Shown here piece by piece: positions 19,574 through 30,517 of a stretch of DNA of 64,000 bases. The notes under the pieces were generated by a model. The model worked only from the letters and a program-made list of their open reading frames with translations, ran no database searches and was not told where the DNA came from. The position numbers were made by a program, and so were the translations under genes. This DNA is from Sphingomonas sp. HDW15A (GTDB taxonomy: Bacteria; Pseudomonadota; Alphaproteobacteria; Sphingomonadales; Sphingomonadaceae). Location: assembly GCF_011301715.1 (NCBI RefSeq), contig NZ_CP049870.1:1736001-1800000 (forward strand), written 5' to 3'. How positions within the stretch are numbered: position 1 is the stretch's first letter; each line of letters begins with the position of its first letter.

Positions 19574-20729
19574 GCCGGCACCCCGATGCCCACCGCCGGA
19601 GCGAGAGCGGACTGAGCGGCTGCGTGCCCAACCACGAGCGGCGAGAGACCTCCGCCGATCCGCTCGACCAGGTCGGCGAGATCGCTGGTGGCGTGCGGAC
19701 GGCCGATCGACAGGGCCCGCGCCGCGGCGTTGGACAGGGCCTCCGGATCTTCGGCGAGCACCGCGATCTGGGCCGCCAGTGTCTCGGGCGTGAATTCGCG
19801 TTGCGGTATCATGCGAGCACCGCCGGCGCGCGCCATTTCCCTGGCGTTTACAGTTTGATGATCGTCGGTCGCGGAAGGTAGCGGAATAAGGATCGCCGGC
19901 CGTCCCGCAGCGGTCAGCTCGGCGATGGTCGAAGCGCCCGCGCGGGCGATGACGAGATGGCAGTCGGCGAGCTTGGCCGGCATGTCGGCGATATATGTCG
20001 AAAGCTCGGCGGGAATGCCGAGTTCCGCATAGCGGGCGCGGACCGCATCGATATCGTCGGGCCGGCATTGCTGGACGATTTGCAGGCGGCGGCGAAGCGA
20101 GGGATCGAGCGCGCCGAGCCCGGCGGGCACAACCTCGCCCAGGATGCTCGCGCCCTGGCTGCCGCCGGTGATGAGGATCTTGAGCGGGGCGTATTCGTCG
20201 AACGGCGGGAGCGGCGCCTCGCCCAGGCGAGCGACGGCTTCACGGACAGGGTTGCCGACGAGCACGGTCTTGCCCTTGTGCGCGGGCTTCAGCCGCTCGA
20301 CATCGGCATAGGCCGTTGCGATCGCCGCCGCTTCACCGGCGAGCAGGCGGTTGACCCGGCCGAGCACGGCATTCTGCTCGTGAAGGATGGTCGGGATGTT
20401 GCGCGAGCTCGCGGCGAGCAGTGCCGGCAAAGCGGGATAGCCGCCGAAGCCGATGACGACGTCGGGCGGGAAAGCGCGGTAGAGGCGCTTCGCCTGCCCC
20501 GGCCAGCGACGATCGACATGCCGGCACGGATCCAGCCGAGCGGTCCGCCACCAAGACGGCCGGCGGGGAGGATGTGGATTGGGACGCCGTCGAACAGGCC
20601 GGGAATGCGCGCGCCGCGCTCGTCGGTGACCAGCGCGACGCCGTGGCCGCGCTTCTTCAGTTCGGCGGCCAGCGCGTGGGCCGGGATCATGTGCCCACCG
20701 GTCCCTCCGGCAGCCAGGATTACGTTCAT
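19570..20729 (-). CDS. murG: Lipid II synthase MurG (frameshifted as sequenced)
   Basis: MurG transfers GlcNAc from UDP-GlcNAc to lipid I at the inner face of the membrane. The first frame from ATG 20729 (overlapping the ftsW stop) has the G-loop [16 protein letters not shown] and runs to about residue 78. The second frame has [28 protein letters not shown] and [19 protein letters not shown] of the UDP-binding domain. They join with one extra base in the C4 run at 20497-20500, reading [15 protein letters not shown] and giving 386 residues. Because this enzyme is essential and all neighbours are intact, a sequence error is the most likely reading. Confidence 0.93.
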
Positions 20730-21964
20730 GCTTTCGCGGTCTCCCCGCCCCATTTCACTACATAGGGCGAGCGCGTCAGATAGGGGTTTCGCCGCGTGAA
20801 GGCGAGAAGCAATCCGGTGGCGATCGAAAGCGCCAGCATCGAGCTTCCGCCGTAGGATATGAACGGCAGCGTCATGCCCTTGGACGGCGCGATCTGGACG
20901 TTGACGGCCATGTTGATCAGCGCTTGCAGGCCGAACTGGATGACGAGGCCGGCGGCGGCGAGGATCGCGAAGCTATTTTCCTCGTCGAGCAATTTTACCA
21001 GCACCCGGGCGACGATGCCGAGGTAGAGCAAGGCGATGGCGAGGCAGGCGATCAGGCCGAACTCTTCGCCGATGACCGAGAAGATGTAGTCCGTGTGCGG
21101 CTCCGGCAGGCCGAACTTGCGCGTGCCGCCGCCCGGACCCATTCCGAACAGGCCACCCGCGGTCAGCGTGCGCATCGCATTCTCGACCTGGAAATTGTCG
21201 CCTTCGCCGAACAGGAAGCCGTCGATGCGGACGGTTGCGACCGGGTAGAAGAAGTAAGCGAGGATTACGCCGACGACGGCCGCCGCGCCCAGCCCGATGA
21301 GGATACGAAGGTTCAGCCCGGCAAGCGCCAGCATGGCGATCCACACCGTCGCATAGATGATGGTCGAGCCGAAATCCGGCTGCTTCATCAGCAGTACGGC
21401 GACGATGCCGAGCAGGACCGCCGAGACGGTGAAGACCGGCAGGCTCTTGTCCTTCTCCTTGAGGCTGAGGAGCCAGGCCATCGACACGACGAAGAAGGGC
21501 TTCAGGAACTCGGACGGCTGGAGCTGGCCGACGCCAAGCTCGATCCAGCGAACGGCGCCATTCTTCTCGGCGCCGATGAACGGCACGGCGGCGAGTAACG
21601 CGAGGAAGATGATGGCGCCGCCTATCGAGAAGCGCTTGGCGCGCTCCCGCGGCATCATCGAGATCAGGATCATCACCGGGACCGAGACCGCGATCCACAT
21701 CATCTGGCGGTAGAAGAAGAACAGCTCGTTCACGCGGACGCTGCCGCCGGAATAGCGGTCGGCTGCGGCGGGCGAAGCGGCGGCGACGGCAATCAGGCCG
21801 ATGCCGATCAGCGCCGCGATCATCAGGAGCAGGACCTTGTCGATTTCCCAGAACCAGCGGCCCATCGCCGAGCGGTCGGAGCGGCCGTAACGGGCGGGAT
21901 CGACCAGGGCTGCCTTGGCCTTGATCGTGCCGGTCAGCGAAGCAACCTGTGCCGCGGTATTCAT
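20726..21964 (-). CDS. ftsW: Peptidoglycan glycosyltransferase FtsW
   Basis: FtsW is the SEDS-family septal glycan polymerase working with FtsI. The 412-residue product has about ten membrane segments and the SEDS landmarks: QLQPSEFLKPFFVV, KQPDFGSTIIY, a long extracytoplasmic loop with FGLPEPHTDYIFSVIGEEFG, and the end block GMTLPFISYGGSSMLALSI. The ATG overlaps the murD stop and the stop overlaps the murG start (both ATGA). Intact. Confidence 0.97.
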   Translation of the reverse strand: MNTAAQVASLTGTIKAKAALVDPARYGRSDRSAMGRWFWEIDKVLLLMIAALIGIGLIAVAAASPAAADRYSGGSVRVNELFFFYRQMMWIAVSVPVMILISMMPRERAKRFSIGGAIIFLALLAAVPFIGAEKNGAVRWIELGVGQLQPSEFLKPFFVVSMAWLLSLKEKDKSLPVFTVSAVLLGIVAVLLMKQPDFGSTIIYATVWIAMLALAGLNLRILIGLGAAAVVGVILAYFFYPVATVRIDGFLFGEGDNFQVENAMRTLTAGGLFGMGPGGGTRKFGLPEPHTDYIFSVIGEEFGLIACLAIALLYLGIVARVLVKLLDEENSFAILAAAGLVIQFGLQALINMAVNVQIAPSKGMTLPFISYGGSSMLALSIATGLLLAFTRRNPYLTRSPYVVKWGGETAKA

Positions 21965-23274
21965 AGCCCCTCCACCAGCTCGCGAAAGCGGTCCCCGCGC
22001 GCTTCGAAGTCCCGGAACTGGTCGAACGAAGCGCTTGCCGGGGAGAGTAAGACAGTATCCCCGCTTTGTGAATCCTCCGCGGCGCGTTTCACCGCATTTT
22101 CAAGCGTTTCGCAGGAAATGACGTCAACTTTGGCTTCACGGAGGAGGCGCTCGAACATCGGGCCGGCTTCACCGATGGTGTAGGCGCGGATGACATGGCC
22201 GAGATGCTGCGCGGTGTCGCCGAGCGTTTCCGCCTTCGCCTGCCCGCCTACGATCCAGCGGACCTTGGGATAAGCGGCGAGCGCGGGCGCCGCGGCCTCG
22301 ACATTGGTCGCCTTGCTGTCGTTGACGAACAGCACGCCATCCTTCTCGCGGATGCGCTCCATGCGGTGCGGCAGACCGGGAAATGTTTGAAGGCCTTCGC
22401 GGATTTTGTGACCATCCAAGCCAAGCTGAAAGCAGGTCGACATCGCTGCCTCTACGTTCGACAGATTGTGAGTTCCCTGTAGCGACGGCCAATTCGCTTG
22501 CTCGTAAATTGCAAGCGCCCCGGGTTCGCCTTGCCACACATGACAGACGTCATCAGACACGTCCAAAAAGCCCGAACCGGCAACGTCGTAAATCTTTCGC
22601 CCCCACCAATCAGCCGCTGTAGCGACCGCCGTGTGATGCTCTGACTGCATCTCGAACAGCCGCGCCTTCGACGCCGCATAAGCTTCGAAGCAGTCGTAAC
22701 GATCGAGATGGTCGGGCGTGATGTTGAGCAGCACCGCCACGTCGCAGTCGAGGCTCCGCGTCAGGTCGATCTGGAAGCTCGACAGTTCCAGCACATAGAC
22801 GCCACCTTCCGGCAGCGGATCCTGGCTGAGGATCGGAAGACCGATGTTGCCGCCCATCATCGTCGGCACGCCCGTGGTCTTGAGGATGTGGTGGACGAGC
22901 GCGGTCGTCGTCGACTTGCCGTTGGTGCCGGTGATGCCGACCACCTTGTGCGGCGGAAGCTCCGGCCTTGCCCGGGCGAACAGCTCGATATCGCCGATGA
23001 TCTCGACGCCCGCCTCGCGCGCCCTTCGCGCGATCGGATGGCGGTTGAGCGGTAGTCCCGGCGTAACGACGAGACTGTCGAACTGACTAAGGTCGACCTC
23101 GTCGAGATCTGCAAGTGCCGCGCCAGCCGGCGCCTTTGCCCGCGCTTCCGCCTTGCCGTCCCATGCCGTGACGCGCGCACCGCTGGCGAGCAGCGCCTCG
23201 ACCGTGGCCAGACCCGACCGCGCGAGGCCGTAAACTGCGTAATGTTTGCCGGCGAAGGCCCTGGCCGTGATCAC
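21961..23274 (-). CDS. murD: UDP-N-acetylmuramoyl-L-alanine--D-glutamate ligase
   Basis: MurD adds D-glutamate to UDP-MurNAc-L-Ala with ATP. Visible are the N-terminal Rossmann block [18 protein letters not shown], the P-loop [19 protein letters not shown], the central-domain block LELSSFQID and [11 protein letters not shown], and the C-terminal NDSKATN and [12 protein letters not shown] motifs. The start is GTG 23274, overlapping the mraY stop (GTGA); the longer frame to 23358 lies in mraY. 437 residues. Confidence 0.96.
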   Translation of the reverse strand: MITARAFAGKHYAVYGLARSGLATVEALLASGARVTAWDGKAEARAKAPAGAALADLDEVDLSQFDSLVVTPGLPLNRHPIARRAREAGVEIIGDIELFARARPELPPHKVVGITGTNGKSTTTALVHHILKTTGVPTMMGGNIGLPILSQDPLPEGGVYVLELSSFQIDLTRSLDCDVAVLLNITPDHLDRYDCFEAYAASKARLFEMQSEHHTAVATAADWWGRKIYDVAGSGFLDVSDDVCHVWQGEPGALAIYEQANWPSLQGTHNLSNVEAAMSTCFQLGLDGHKIREGLQTFPGLPHRMERIREKDGVLFVNDSKATNVEAAAPALAAYPKVRWIVGGQAKAETLGDTAQHLGHVIRAYTIGEAGPMFERLLREAKVDVISCETLENAVKRAAEDSQSGDTVLLSPASASFDQFRDFEARGDRFRELVEGL

Positions 23275-24341
23275 CGCAGCTTGAGCGTGGAGAGGCCCGC
23301 CAGCGCCAGGACGAAGGCGATGATCCAGAAACGGATGACGACGGTCGGCTCGCTCCACCCCAGATGTTCGAAATGGTGGTGGATCGGCGCCATCTTGAAG
23401 ATGCGCTTGCCGAAGCGCTTGAACCAGAAGACCTGGACGATGACGCTGACCGCTTCGAGCACGAACAGGCCGCCGATGATTGCGAGGACGAATTCATGGT
23501 GGGTGGCGACGGCGACCGCGCCCAATGCTCCGCCCAGTGCGAGGCTTCCGGTGTCGCCCATGAAGACCGCCGCCGGGGGCGCGTTGAACCACAAAAAGGC
23601 GAGGCCCGCGCCGATGATCGCCAGCAGCAGGACGGTGAGGTCGCCAGCGCCGGTGACATGCGGAATGCCGAGATATTCGGCGAACTTCACGTTGCCGACG
23701 AGATAGGCGATTAGCGTGAAGGCCATGGCGGCGATGATCACCGGCATGGTCGCCAGCCCGTCCAGCCCGTCGGTCAGGTTCACCGCATTGCCGAAGGCGA
23801 CGATCACGAAGGCGCCGAACGCAATGTAGAACCAGCCGAGGTCTATCACCGGCCCCTGGATGAAGGGCAGGTGAAGGTTCGTCCCGGAATAGCCAAGCAT
23901 CAGCCAGGTGGCGAAACCGGCGATTGCGAACTCCAAGATCAGCCGCATCTTGCCGGACAGGCCGGCGGAGTGGGCTTTCTTCACCTTGTCGTAATCGTCG
24001 AGGAAACCGATCGCCCCGAACCCGCCGAGCACAAGCAGGCAGGCCCAGACGAACGGACTGGTGAGGTCCATCCACAACAGGACCGAGATGATCACCGAAA
24101 TGAGGATCAGGAGGCCGCCCATGGTCGGCGTTCCGCGCTTGGCGAGATGGCTCTGCGGACCGTCAGCGCGGATCGGCTGGCCCTTGCCCTGCTTGGCGCG
24201 CAGCCAACGGATGAAGGACGGGCCAAGCAAGAGGCCGATCAGGAGGGCGGTCGCGCTCGCGGCACCGGCGCGGAAGCTGATGTAGCGGATGAGGTTGAGG
24301 ATTCCAGGGAAATCCAGCTGCTCGGCGAGGACGTAAAGCAT
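23271..24341 (-). CDS. mraY: Phospho-N-acetylmuramoyl-pentapeptide-transferase
   Basis: MraY transfers phospho-MurNAc-pentapeptide to undecaprenyl phosphate, forming lipid I in the membrane. The 356-residue product has about ten membrane segments and the family blocks [13 protein letters not shown], the [20 protein letters not shown] loop with catalytic aspartates, [29 protein letters not shown] and [11 protein letters not shown]. It shares one base with murF (TAATG) and overlaps murD. Intact. Confidence 0.98.
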   Translation of the reverse strand: MLYVLAEQLDFPGILNLIRYISFRAGAASATALLIGLLLGPSFIRWLRAKQGKGQPIRADGPQSHLAKRGTPTMGGLLILISVIISVLLWMDLTSPFVWACLLVLGGFGAIGFLDDYDKVKKAHSAGLSGKMRLILEFAIAGFATWLMLGYSGTNLHLPFIQGPVIDLGWFYIAFGAFVIVAFGNAVNLTDGLDGLATMPVIIAAMAFTLIAYLVGNVKFAEYLGIPHVTGAGDLTVLLLAIIGAGLAFLWFNAPPAAVFMGDTGSLALGGALGAVAVATHHEFVLAIIGGLFVLEAVSVIVQVFWFKRFGKRIFKMAPIHHHFEHLGWSEPTVVIRFWIIAFVLALAGLSTLKLR

Positions 24342-25750
24342 TAGCGATCTGACCCCTGAGCCAAGCGTTCCGAATCCCCTGCCATTGCCTCGACGAGTCG
24401 CGCAAGGCCGACACTGTTCGAGGCCTTGACCAGCACGGCATCGCCGGGCGCGAGCCGGATCTTGAGCCGATCGATGGCCTGGTCGACGTTCTCAGCACGA
24501 TCGATCGCGATCTTGCCTTCGATCGCCGAGGCCAGTCCGTCATATTCCGGACCAATGAGGATGAGCTGGTCGATGCCCGCGCCGAGAGCATGTTCGCCGA
24601 CCTCGGCGTGCGAGCGCTCTGTTTCCGCGCCAAGTTCCCGCATCGGGCCGAGCACGGCAATCCGCCGCCCGTCGATCTTCTCCTCGCCAAGGCTTTTCAA
24701 GGTCGCGGCCATCGAGGCGGGATTGGCATTGTAGCTTTCGTCGATCAGCAACGCCTCGCCGCCGCCAACGTGGATGACGTGCCGCTCGCCGCGTCCCTTG
24801 AGGCCGCCGAGGTCGCTCAGGGCGAGACCCGCTGCGGCGAGGTCGCAGCCCGCAGCCTCGACCGCGGCAAGCACCGCGAGCGCATTGGAAATCCAGTGCT
24901 CGCCGCGCTGCGACAATGTGAAGGTCACTTCGCTCGACAGTAGCCGAGCCGTCACCAGGCTTCCGCCGGCAGCGCTGTTGACCGCGTGGACGGCGTGAAC
25001 GTCGGCGTCCGCGCTTCGCCCGAAGGTGATGGTTTCTTCCGCGTGGCCGCGCGCCGCCTTCACCAGCCGGTCGCGCTGATCGCTGTCCTCCGGAATGATG
25101 GCGACGCGGGCGCCTTCAAGCCCCTCGAAAATCTCGCCCTTGGCGTCGGCGATTGCCTCTATCGAGCCCAAATTCTCGATGTGCGCCGGGGCGATGGCAT
25201 TGACGATGGCGATGTGCGGACGGACGAGACGAGTGAGAGCGGCGATCTCGCCGGCGTGATTCATGCCCATTTCGAGCACTGCGAAGCAGGTTTCGCGCGG
25301 CATCCGCGCAAGGCTCAGCGGCACGCCGGTGTGGTTGTTGTAGCTCTTGACCGAGCGGTGGACGTGGCCCTTGCGGCTCCGCTCCAGGGCGGCGGCGAGC
25401 GCCTCCTTGGTCGAAGTCTTGCCGACCGAACCGGTGACGCCAATCACCACGGCCTTGGGATCGAGCCTGGCGCGGGCGGCGACAGCCAGCGCGGTGAGCG
25501 CATCGGCGACGTCAGGAACGAGGACGTGCGGACCGTCTACGGGCCTGGAAACGAGCGCCGCGACGGCGCCTCGTTCGGATGCTCCGGCGACGAAATCGTG
25601 CCCGTCATGGACCGTTCCCGGCATTGCGACGAACATATGGCCGGGCACGACCTCGCGGCTGTTAAAGGTGATTCCGCTGACTTCGAACGGCGCGCTCGCC
25701 GTCCCGCCAGTCGCGGCCTCGATCTCGGCGCTGGTCCATAGCGGACTCAT
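24341..25750 (-). CDS. murF: UDP-N-acetylmuramoyl-tripeptide--D-alanyl-D-alanine ligase
   Basis: MurF adds D-Ala-D-Ala to the UDP-MurNAc tripeptide. Seen: N-terminal substrate domain (DSR-like [16 protein letters not shown]), P-loop [20 protein letters not shown], the [11 protein letters not shown] block, [10 protein letters not shown], and the C-terminal [13 protein letters not shown] and LGPMRELG blocks. ATG 25750 overlaps the murE stop (ATGA); 469 residues. An upstream ATG at 25759 is less likely. Confidence 0.96.
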   Translation of the reverse strand: MSPLWTSAEIEAATGGTASAPFEVSGITFNSREVVPGHMFVAMPGTVHDGHDFVAGASERGAVAALVSRPVDGPHVLVPDVADALTALAVAARARLDPKAVVIGVTGSVGKTSTKEALAAALERSRKGHVHRSVKSYNNHTGVPLSLARMPRETCFAVLEMGMNHAGEIAALTRLVRPHIAIVNAIAPAHIENLGSIEAIADAKGEIFEGLEGARVAIIPEDSDQRDRLVKAARGHAEETITFGRSADADVHAVHAVNSAAGGSLVTARLLSSEVTFTLSQRGEHWISNALAVLAAVEAAGCDLAAAGLALSDLGGLKGRGERHVIHVGGGEALLIDESYNANPASMAATLKSLGEEKIDGRRIAVLGPMRELGAETERSHAEVGEHALGAGIDQLILIGPEYDGLASAIEGKIAIDRAENVDQAIDRLKIRLAPGDAVLVKASNSVGLARLVEAMAGDSERLAQGSDR

Positions 25751-27162
25751 GCCGCACATTCCCGCGCCACTTCGGCGTCGTCGAAGGGAAAGACCTGGTT
25801 GCCGACGATCTGGCCGGTCTCGTGACCCTTGCCTGCGAGCAAAATGATGTCGCCGCTTTTGGCCATTGCGATCGCCTCGGCGATGGCTTCGCGCCTGCCG
25901 CCAATCTCGATGGCGCCGGGGGCTTGAGCCAGAATCGCGCGGCGGATCTCCGCCGGATCCTCGCCGCGCGGATTGTCGTCGGTAACGATGACAACGTCGC
26001 TGCCGCGCACCGCCGCTTGGCCCATCGGACCGCGCTTGCCGATATCGCGGTCGCCGCCCGCGCCGAAGACGGTGACCAACCGGCCCTCGACGTGCGGGCG
26101 AAGCGCGGCGATCGCGGCTTCGAGCGCGTCCGGGGTGTGTGCGTAATCGACATAGACGGGCGCTCCGGAGCGGCTGATGACGGCCCGCTCGAGCCGTCCG
26201 CGAACCGGCGAAATGCGCCCCATGCCCGAAAGCGTCTCGCGCCAGTCGCCGCCGGTCGCGAGGACCAGGCCGGCCGCGGTCAGGACGTTGTTGACCTGGT
26301 AGGCGCCGATCAGCGGCAGCATCAGCTTGTGCTCCGATCCGTTGTGGCCAAGGACGAGCTGCTGGCCGAGCGGCGTGGCCTTGCGCGAGACGAGGCGGAT
26401 CGTGTCGCCTTTCTCGCCGACGGTGAGAACCCTGAGGCCGCGCTTCACGGCGCGCGCTGCAACTTCGTCGGATTTCGGATCGTCGGTCCAGATGACGGCC
26501 GCGCAGTCGTCTCCGGCAACCTCGTCGAACAGGCGCATCTTGGCCTCGAAATAGGCCTCCATCGTCGGATGGTAGTCGAGGTGGTCGCGGCTGAAATTGG
26601 TGAAGGCGACGGCTTTCAGCGGTACGCCTTCGGCGCGATACTGATCGAGGCCATGGCTCGATGCTTCATAAGCAACATGATCGACCCCCATCCGCCTGAG
26701 GCCCGCCATGTTGCTGAGGAAGGTGACGATGTCCGGCGTGGTAAGCCCGGTCTTCACCTGATCGTCGGCGGTCGTGACGCCAAGCGTTCCGATCGATGCC
26801 GAACGGTGGCCGGCGATGCGCCACAGCTGGCGGGTCATCTCGACCGTTGACGTCTTACCGTTGGTGCCGGTGACGGCGACGATCGTACCCGGATAGGGGC
26901 CGAAGAAGCGCGCGGCCATGTTCGCGAAACGGCGGCGCGGCTCTGCATCGGCGATGTGGACCGCGCCCTCGACCCGCGCCTCGGGACGGGCGACGACTGC
27001 GATCGCGCCGTTGCGGACGGCGCCTTCGACGAAGTCCTCGCCGTTGAATTTCTCGCCGCGGAAAGCGCCGAAAACATTTCCGCGAACCACTTTGCGATGA
27101 TCGAGCGCGAAGCCGGTAATTTCGGAATCGTCCTCGACCGGGGCGAGGTCATTGAGCTTCAC
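25747..27162 (-). CDS. murE: UDP-N-acetylmuramoyl-tripeptide synthetase (meso-DAP-adding)
   Basis: MurE adds the third amino acid to the peptidoglycan stem. Seen: DHRKVVRGNVFGAFRG, P-loop VAVTGTNGKTSTVEMTRQL, YEASSHGLDQYR, NFSRDHLDYH, the YVDYAHTPDALEAAI block and DDNPRGEDPAEI. The DNPR motif indicates meso-diaminopimelate specificity, as expected in a Gram-negative. The start is GTG 27162, six bases after the ftsI stop. 471 residues, intact. Confidence 0.97.
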   Translation of the reverse strand: MKLNDLAPVEDDSEITGFALDHRKVVRGNVFGAFRGEKFNGEDFVEGAVRNGAIAVVARPEARVEGAVHIADAEPRRRFANMAARFFGPYPGTIVAVTGTNGKTSTVEMTRQLWRIAGHRSASIGTLGVTTADDQVKTGLTTPDIVTFLSNMAGLRRMGVDHVAYEASSHGLDQYRAEGVPLKAVAFTNFSRDHLDYHPTMEAYFEAKMRLFDEVAGDDCAAVIWTDDPKSDEVAARAVKRGLRVLTVGEKGDTIRLVSRKATPLGQQLVLGHNGSEHKLMLPLIGAYQVNNVLTAAGLVLATGGDWRETLSGMGRISPVRGRLERAVISRSGAPVYVDYAHTPDALEAAIAALRPHVEGRLVTVFGAGGDRDIGKRGPMGQAAVRGSDVVIVTDDNPRGEDPAEIRRAILAQAPGAIEIGGRREAIAEAIAMAKSGDIILLAGKGHETGQIVGNQVFPFDDAEVARECAA

Positions 27163-27168
27163 TACGGT

Positions 27169-28872
27169 TTATTCTTTCTCGCGAATGTAAGGCAGGACCT
27201 CGGCCATGTTCGCATCGCGTTTCTTGTCCGGACGAACGCCGAGCATCGGCGCGATTCGGCTGATGGTCTTAGACACCACCGGCGCGACGTTCCAGCCTGC
27301 ATAGCGGAAGCCCATGCTCTCCGCGGTGGCCTGCGGCTCATCGAGCATGACGACCATGACATAGCGCGGCTCGTCGACCGGGAAAACGCCAGCGAAGTTG
27401 GTTACGACCCGTGAATGCGAATAGCCGCCGCCGGTCGCCTTGTCGGCCGTCCCGGTCTTGCCGCCTACCCGATAGCCGGGCGCGTCTGCCTTGGAACCGG
27501 TGCCCTTCGTTACGACGAGGCGGAGGAGCGAGCGCATCTTGTAGCTGGTCTGCTCGGAGAAGACGCGGCGGGCCTTCCCCGGAGGGTGATTGCGGTCGAC
27601 CTTGAGCAACGTCGCAGGGCGGTAAAGCCCGCCGTTCATCAGTGCAGCATAGCCTGTGGCGAGATGCAGCGGGGTGACGGCGATGGAGTGACCGAAGCCG
27701 ACGGTCATCACGTCCGTTCGGCTCCAGTCGCGCGGGCTCAGAGTCCGGCCGCGCTCGGGCAATTCGATTTCAAGCCGATCGAGGAATCCGAGCTTCTTGA
27801 GGAAGGCTTTCTGGCGCGCGGCCCCGAGCTGGTCGGCGATTTGCGCGGTGCCGACGTTCGAGCTTTCCTGCATGATCTCCGCGACCGAGCAGGGCCGGTT
27901 GAACGGGTGCGTGTCGCCGATCGATCTGCCGGAAACGTGCAGTTCGCCGGGGCAGGGATACATCTGGCCAACCGATTTGATGACCCCGGAATCGAGACCC
28001 ATCGCCACGGTGAACGCCTTGAACGTCGATCCGAGCTCGTAAACGCCAAGCGTGGCGCGGTTGAAGCGCGCTTCGGGTGAGCCCTGCCCGGCGATGTTCG
28101 GGTTAAGCTGTGGCAGGCTGGTCATCGCCAGAACCTCGCCAGAGTGAATGTCCATGATGACGCCGGCTGCGCCGATGGCATGGAAGCGGTTCATCGCATC
28201 GAGCAGTTCATGCTCCAGCGCCTGCTGGACCCGGCTGGAGATCGAAAGGGTTACGGGCTCGTGGCGGCGGCCCAGGTCGGACAATTGCGCGTCGAACGAC
28301 TTCTCGATGCCCGCTACGCCATGACCGTCGACATCGGTATAGCCGAGCACGTGGGCGGCAAGGCTGGTCTGCGGGTAGAGCCGGTCGGGCTCGCGATCGA
28401 GGCCGATTCCCGGCTCGCCAAGCGCGTTGATCGCCTCGACGACATCCGGTGCGGCGCGGCGGCGGAGATAGAAGAAGGTCTTGTTCGACCGAAGCATCGC
28501 ATAATAGGTCGCCTCGTCGCGTTCCGGCATGATCCGGGCGAGCGCTCGGGCAAGGTCGAGCTTGTTGCCGATGACCTTGCCGGGATGAAGCGCGATGCTC
28601 CAGGCGTCGATCGAACGCGCCAGCGCCTGCCCTTCGCGATCGACGATATCGCCGCGCGCGGGGATCAGCTGGGTGACCGACTGCTGCCGCCCGGCATGGT
28701 CGCCGAAGGCCGCAAGCCACAGGATCCGGACAACGACGAGGCCGATGATGCCGGCATAGACCAGCATGCCGATCATTAGCCGTTGGTGCATTACCGCAAG
28801 GACCTGCCGTCGCTGTCCGACCAGCCGTAGGCGATCCGGGCGTGCGACGAGGGCAGGCGATGGTGCGTTCAT
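27169..28872 (-). CDS. ftsI: Septal peptidoglycan transpeptidase FtsI (PBP3)
   Basis: FtsI is the class B penicillin-binding protein that cross-links septal wall with FtsW. The 567-residue product has an N-terminal basic stretch and one membrane helix (about 30-52), the pedestal domain with RGDIVDREGQALARSI, and the transpeptidase domain with all three active-site motifs: STFK (in LGSTFKAFTVAMG), SSN (in MQESSNVGTA) and KTG (in GGKTGTADKATGGG). The ATG overlaps the ftsL stop (ATGA). No PASTA repeats seen. Confidence 0.97.
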   Translation of the reverse strand: MNAPSPALVARPDRLRLVGQRRQVLAVMHQRLMIGMLVYAGIIGLVVVRILWLAAFGDHAGRQQSVTQLIPARGDIVDREGQALARSIDAWSIALHPGKVIGNKLDLARALARIMPERDEATYYAMLRSNKTFFYLRRRAAPDVVEAINALGEPGIGLDREPDRLYPQTSLAAHVLGYTDVDGHGVAGIEKSFDAQLSDLGRRHEPVTLSISSRVQQALEHELLDAMNRFHAIGAAGVIMDIHSGEVLAMTSLPQLNPNIAGQGSPEARFNRATLGVYELGSTFKAFTVAMGLDSGVIKSVGQMYPCPGELHVSGRSIGDTHPFNRPCSVAEIMQESSNVGTAQIADQLGAARQKAFLKKLGFLDRLEIELPERGRTLSPRDWSRTDVMTVGFGHSIAVTPLHLATGYAALMNGGLYRPATLLKVDRNHPPGKARRVFSEQTSYKMRSLLRLVVTKGTGSKADAPGYRVGGKTGTADKATGGGYSHSRVVTNFAGVFPVDEPRYVMVVMLDEPQATAESMGFRYAGWNVAPVVSKTISRIAPMLGVRPDKKRDANMAEVLPYIREKE

Positions 28873-29549
28873 TGCGCCGAGCCGTTATCCTTGATGGTGG
28901 ACGTCGCCGGCTTTTCGGTCGAACCGCCGGCGGACCGTCCCTTGGCGGTGGGCTTCGAAGTGGGCAAGGGCGCGAGCGGGTCTGCCGCCGCATGTTTCGT
29001 TCCATTCGCCGCAGCGGGCTTCTTCGGCGGCTTCGCAGCAGCGGCCTTGGATCTGGCGGGAGGAACCGCGGCAGCCTGCTGGCGAACCGGAACTTCGTAG
29101 CTCGCGACATGGAGCAAATCTTCCGGCCGGACGCCGCGCGGCTTTACGGTTACAGCCGGTACGGCATCTTGCGAATCATCGACGATGCGCGGCGCCTTGT
29201 CCGTTTCCGCCGGAGCGGAAGCGAGGACGACCGGGGCGTCGATGGAATGTTTGGCGGGCGGCCGGACCATCGTCGCAAGCTGGAAGCCGCCTTCCAGGAT
29301 CTGATCGGCGCTTGGCGCGGAGAGGCGAATGAAGTTGGCGTTCCACCGCTCGAGCTGTGCGAGCCGGCCGCGCGTTCCGATCTCCGTCTGCAGCGTGCGG
29401 ATTTGGCGCTGCGTCATCGCAATGCGCGATTCCACGGCCTCGAGCTCGGCGCGCTCGGACGCGACGTTGAGCGACACGAGGTAACAGCCAAGCGCCGCCC
29501 CGGCGACGCTGGTCGCCATGACCAGGGAGCCGAATCCACGAACGCTCAT
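28869..29549 (-). CDS. ftsL: FtsL-like divisome protein with long C-terminal tail
   Basis: Position between rsmH and ftsI and the architecture identify FtsL, the bitopic activator of FtsWI. There is one membrane helix (about 5-28) followed directly by a leucine/glutamate/arginine coiled coil (about 30-80, [20 protein letters not shown]). The 226-residue product is much longer than usual FtsL, with a low-complexity A/P/K/S tail from about residue 100. ATG 29549 overlaps the rsmH stop (ATGA). The tail function is unknown; a binding linker in the periplasm is possible. Confidence 0.82.
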   Translation of the reverse strand: MSVRGFGSLVMATSVAGAALGCYLVSLNVASERAELEAVESRIAMTQRQIRTLQTEIGTRGRLAQLERWNANFIRLSAPSADQILEGGFQLATMVRPPAKHSIDAPVVLASAPAETDKAPRIVDDSQDAVPAVTVKPRGVRPEDLLHVASYEVPVRQQAAAVPPARSKAAAAKPPKKPAAANGTKHAAADPLAPLPTSKPTAKGRSAGGSTEKPATSTIKDNGSAQ

Positions 29550-30517
29550 CGTCCTGCTCCTTTCACCTGGTCCCACGCGGGCGCATCGGTACGCACGGCT
29601 GTGCGCAGGCGCGCCGAGCGCGCGCGCGGGTTCCGTTGAAGCTCGGCCTCGCTCGGCGAGACGGGCTTCGCGACTTTCTCGAAGCTCGGCTTCGGGCCTT
29701 GCTTCACTTCCGGAAGGTGGCGCGATCCGCCGGGGTTCGCGCCGCTGCGGGACTTGAGAAACTGCTTGACGATCCGGTCCTCGAGCGAATGGAAGGTCAC
29801 CACCGCCAGGCGGCCGCCCGGACGAAGCACGCGCTCCGCGGCCCGAAGCCCCGCTTCCAACTCATCGAGCTCGGCGTTGAGATGGATCCGGATCGCCTGA
29901 AAGGTGCGTGTCGCGGGATCGCTCTTCATGCCCTTGTGATGGCCGAGCGCCTTGCGGACCACGGCCGCAAGCTCTGACGTGCGGGTCAGCGGCCGGGCGG
30001 CGACGATCGCGCGGGCGACGGCGCGAGCGCGCGGCTCCTCGCCATAATCCTTGATAACCCGCGCAATCTCCGCCTCGTCGGCATTATTGAGGAATTCGGC
30101 GGCGCTCATTCCCGCCTGGCTCATCCGCATGTCGAGCGGGCCGTCGCTCATGAAGGAGAAGCCGCGCTCGGCGCGGTCGAGCTGCATCGACGACACACCG
30201 ATATCCAGCGCGACTCCGTCGACCGGCGCGAGCCCGCGCTCTTCCAGCACCTGGTCCATCCGGGAGAAGCGGTCGTGAATCAGGATCAGGCGGGGGTCAG
30301 GGACGAGTGACCGTCCTTCTTCGATCGCTTGCGGGTCACGATCGAAGGCGATCACTCGTCCCGCCCCCTCCCCGAGCAGGGCGCGCGTATAGCCGCCTGC
30401 TCCAAATGTGCCGTCGACATGGGTCTCGCCGGATTGGATGGAGAGACTGGCGATGACCTGGTCGACCAGCACGGGGACATGAGGTGCCTGGCTTTCGCGG
30501 GGTTCGGCGCCGGTCAT
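29546..30517 (-). CDS. rsmH: 16S rRNA (cytosine1402-N4)-methyltransferase RsmH
   Basis: RsmH (MraW) methylates N4 of C1402 in 16S rRNA using S-adenosylmethionine. The 323-residue product starts with [13 protein letters not shown], then the SAM-binding block [34 protein letters not shown], the helical insertion and the C-terminal [20 protein letters not shown] and [11 protein letters not shown] blocks. The start overlaps mraZ (ATGA). Intact. Confidence 0.97.
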   Translation of the reverse strand: MTGAEPRESQAPHVPVLVDQVIASLSIQSGETHVDGTFGAGGYTRALLGEGAGRVIAFDRDPQAIEEGRSLVPDPRLILIHDRFSRMDQVLEERGLAPVDGVALDIGVSSMQLDRAERGFSFMSDGPLDMRMSQAGMSAAEFLNNADEAEIARVIKDYGEEPRARAVARAIVAARPLTRTSELAAVVRKALGHHKGMKSDPATRTFQAIRIHLNAELDELEAGLRAAERVLRPGGRLAVVTFHSLEDRIVKQFLKSRSGANPGGSRHLPEVKQGPKPSFEKVAKPVSPSEAELQRNPRARSARLRTAVRTDAPAWDQVKGAGR

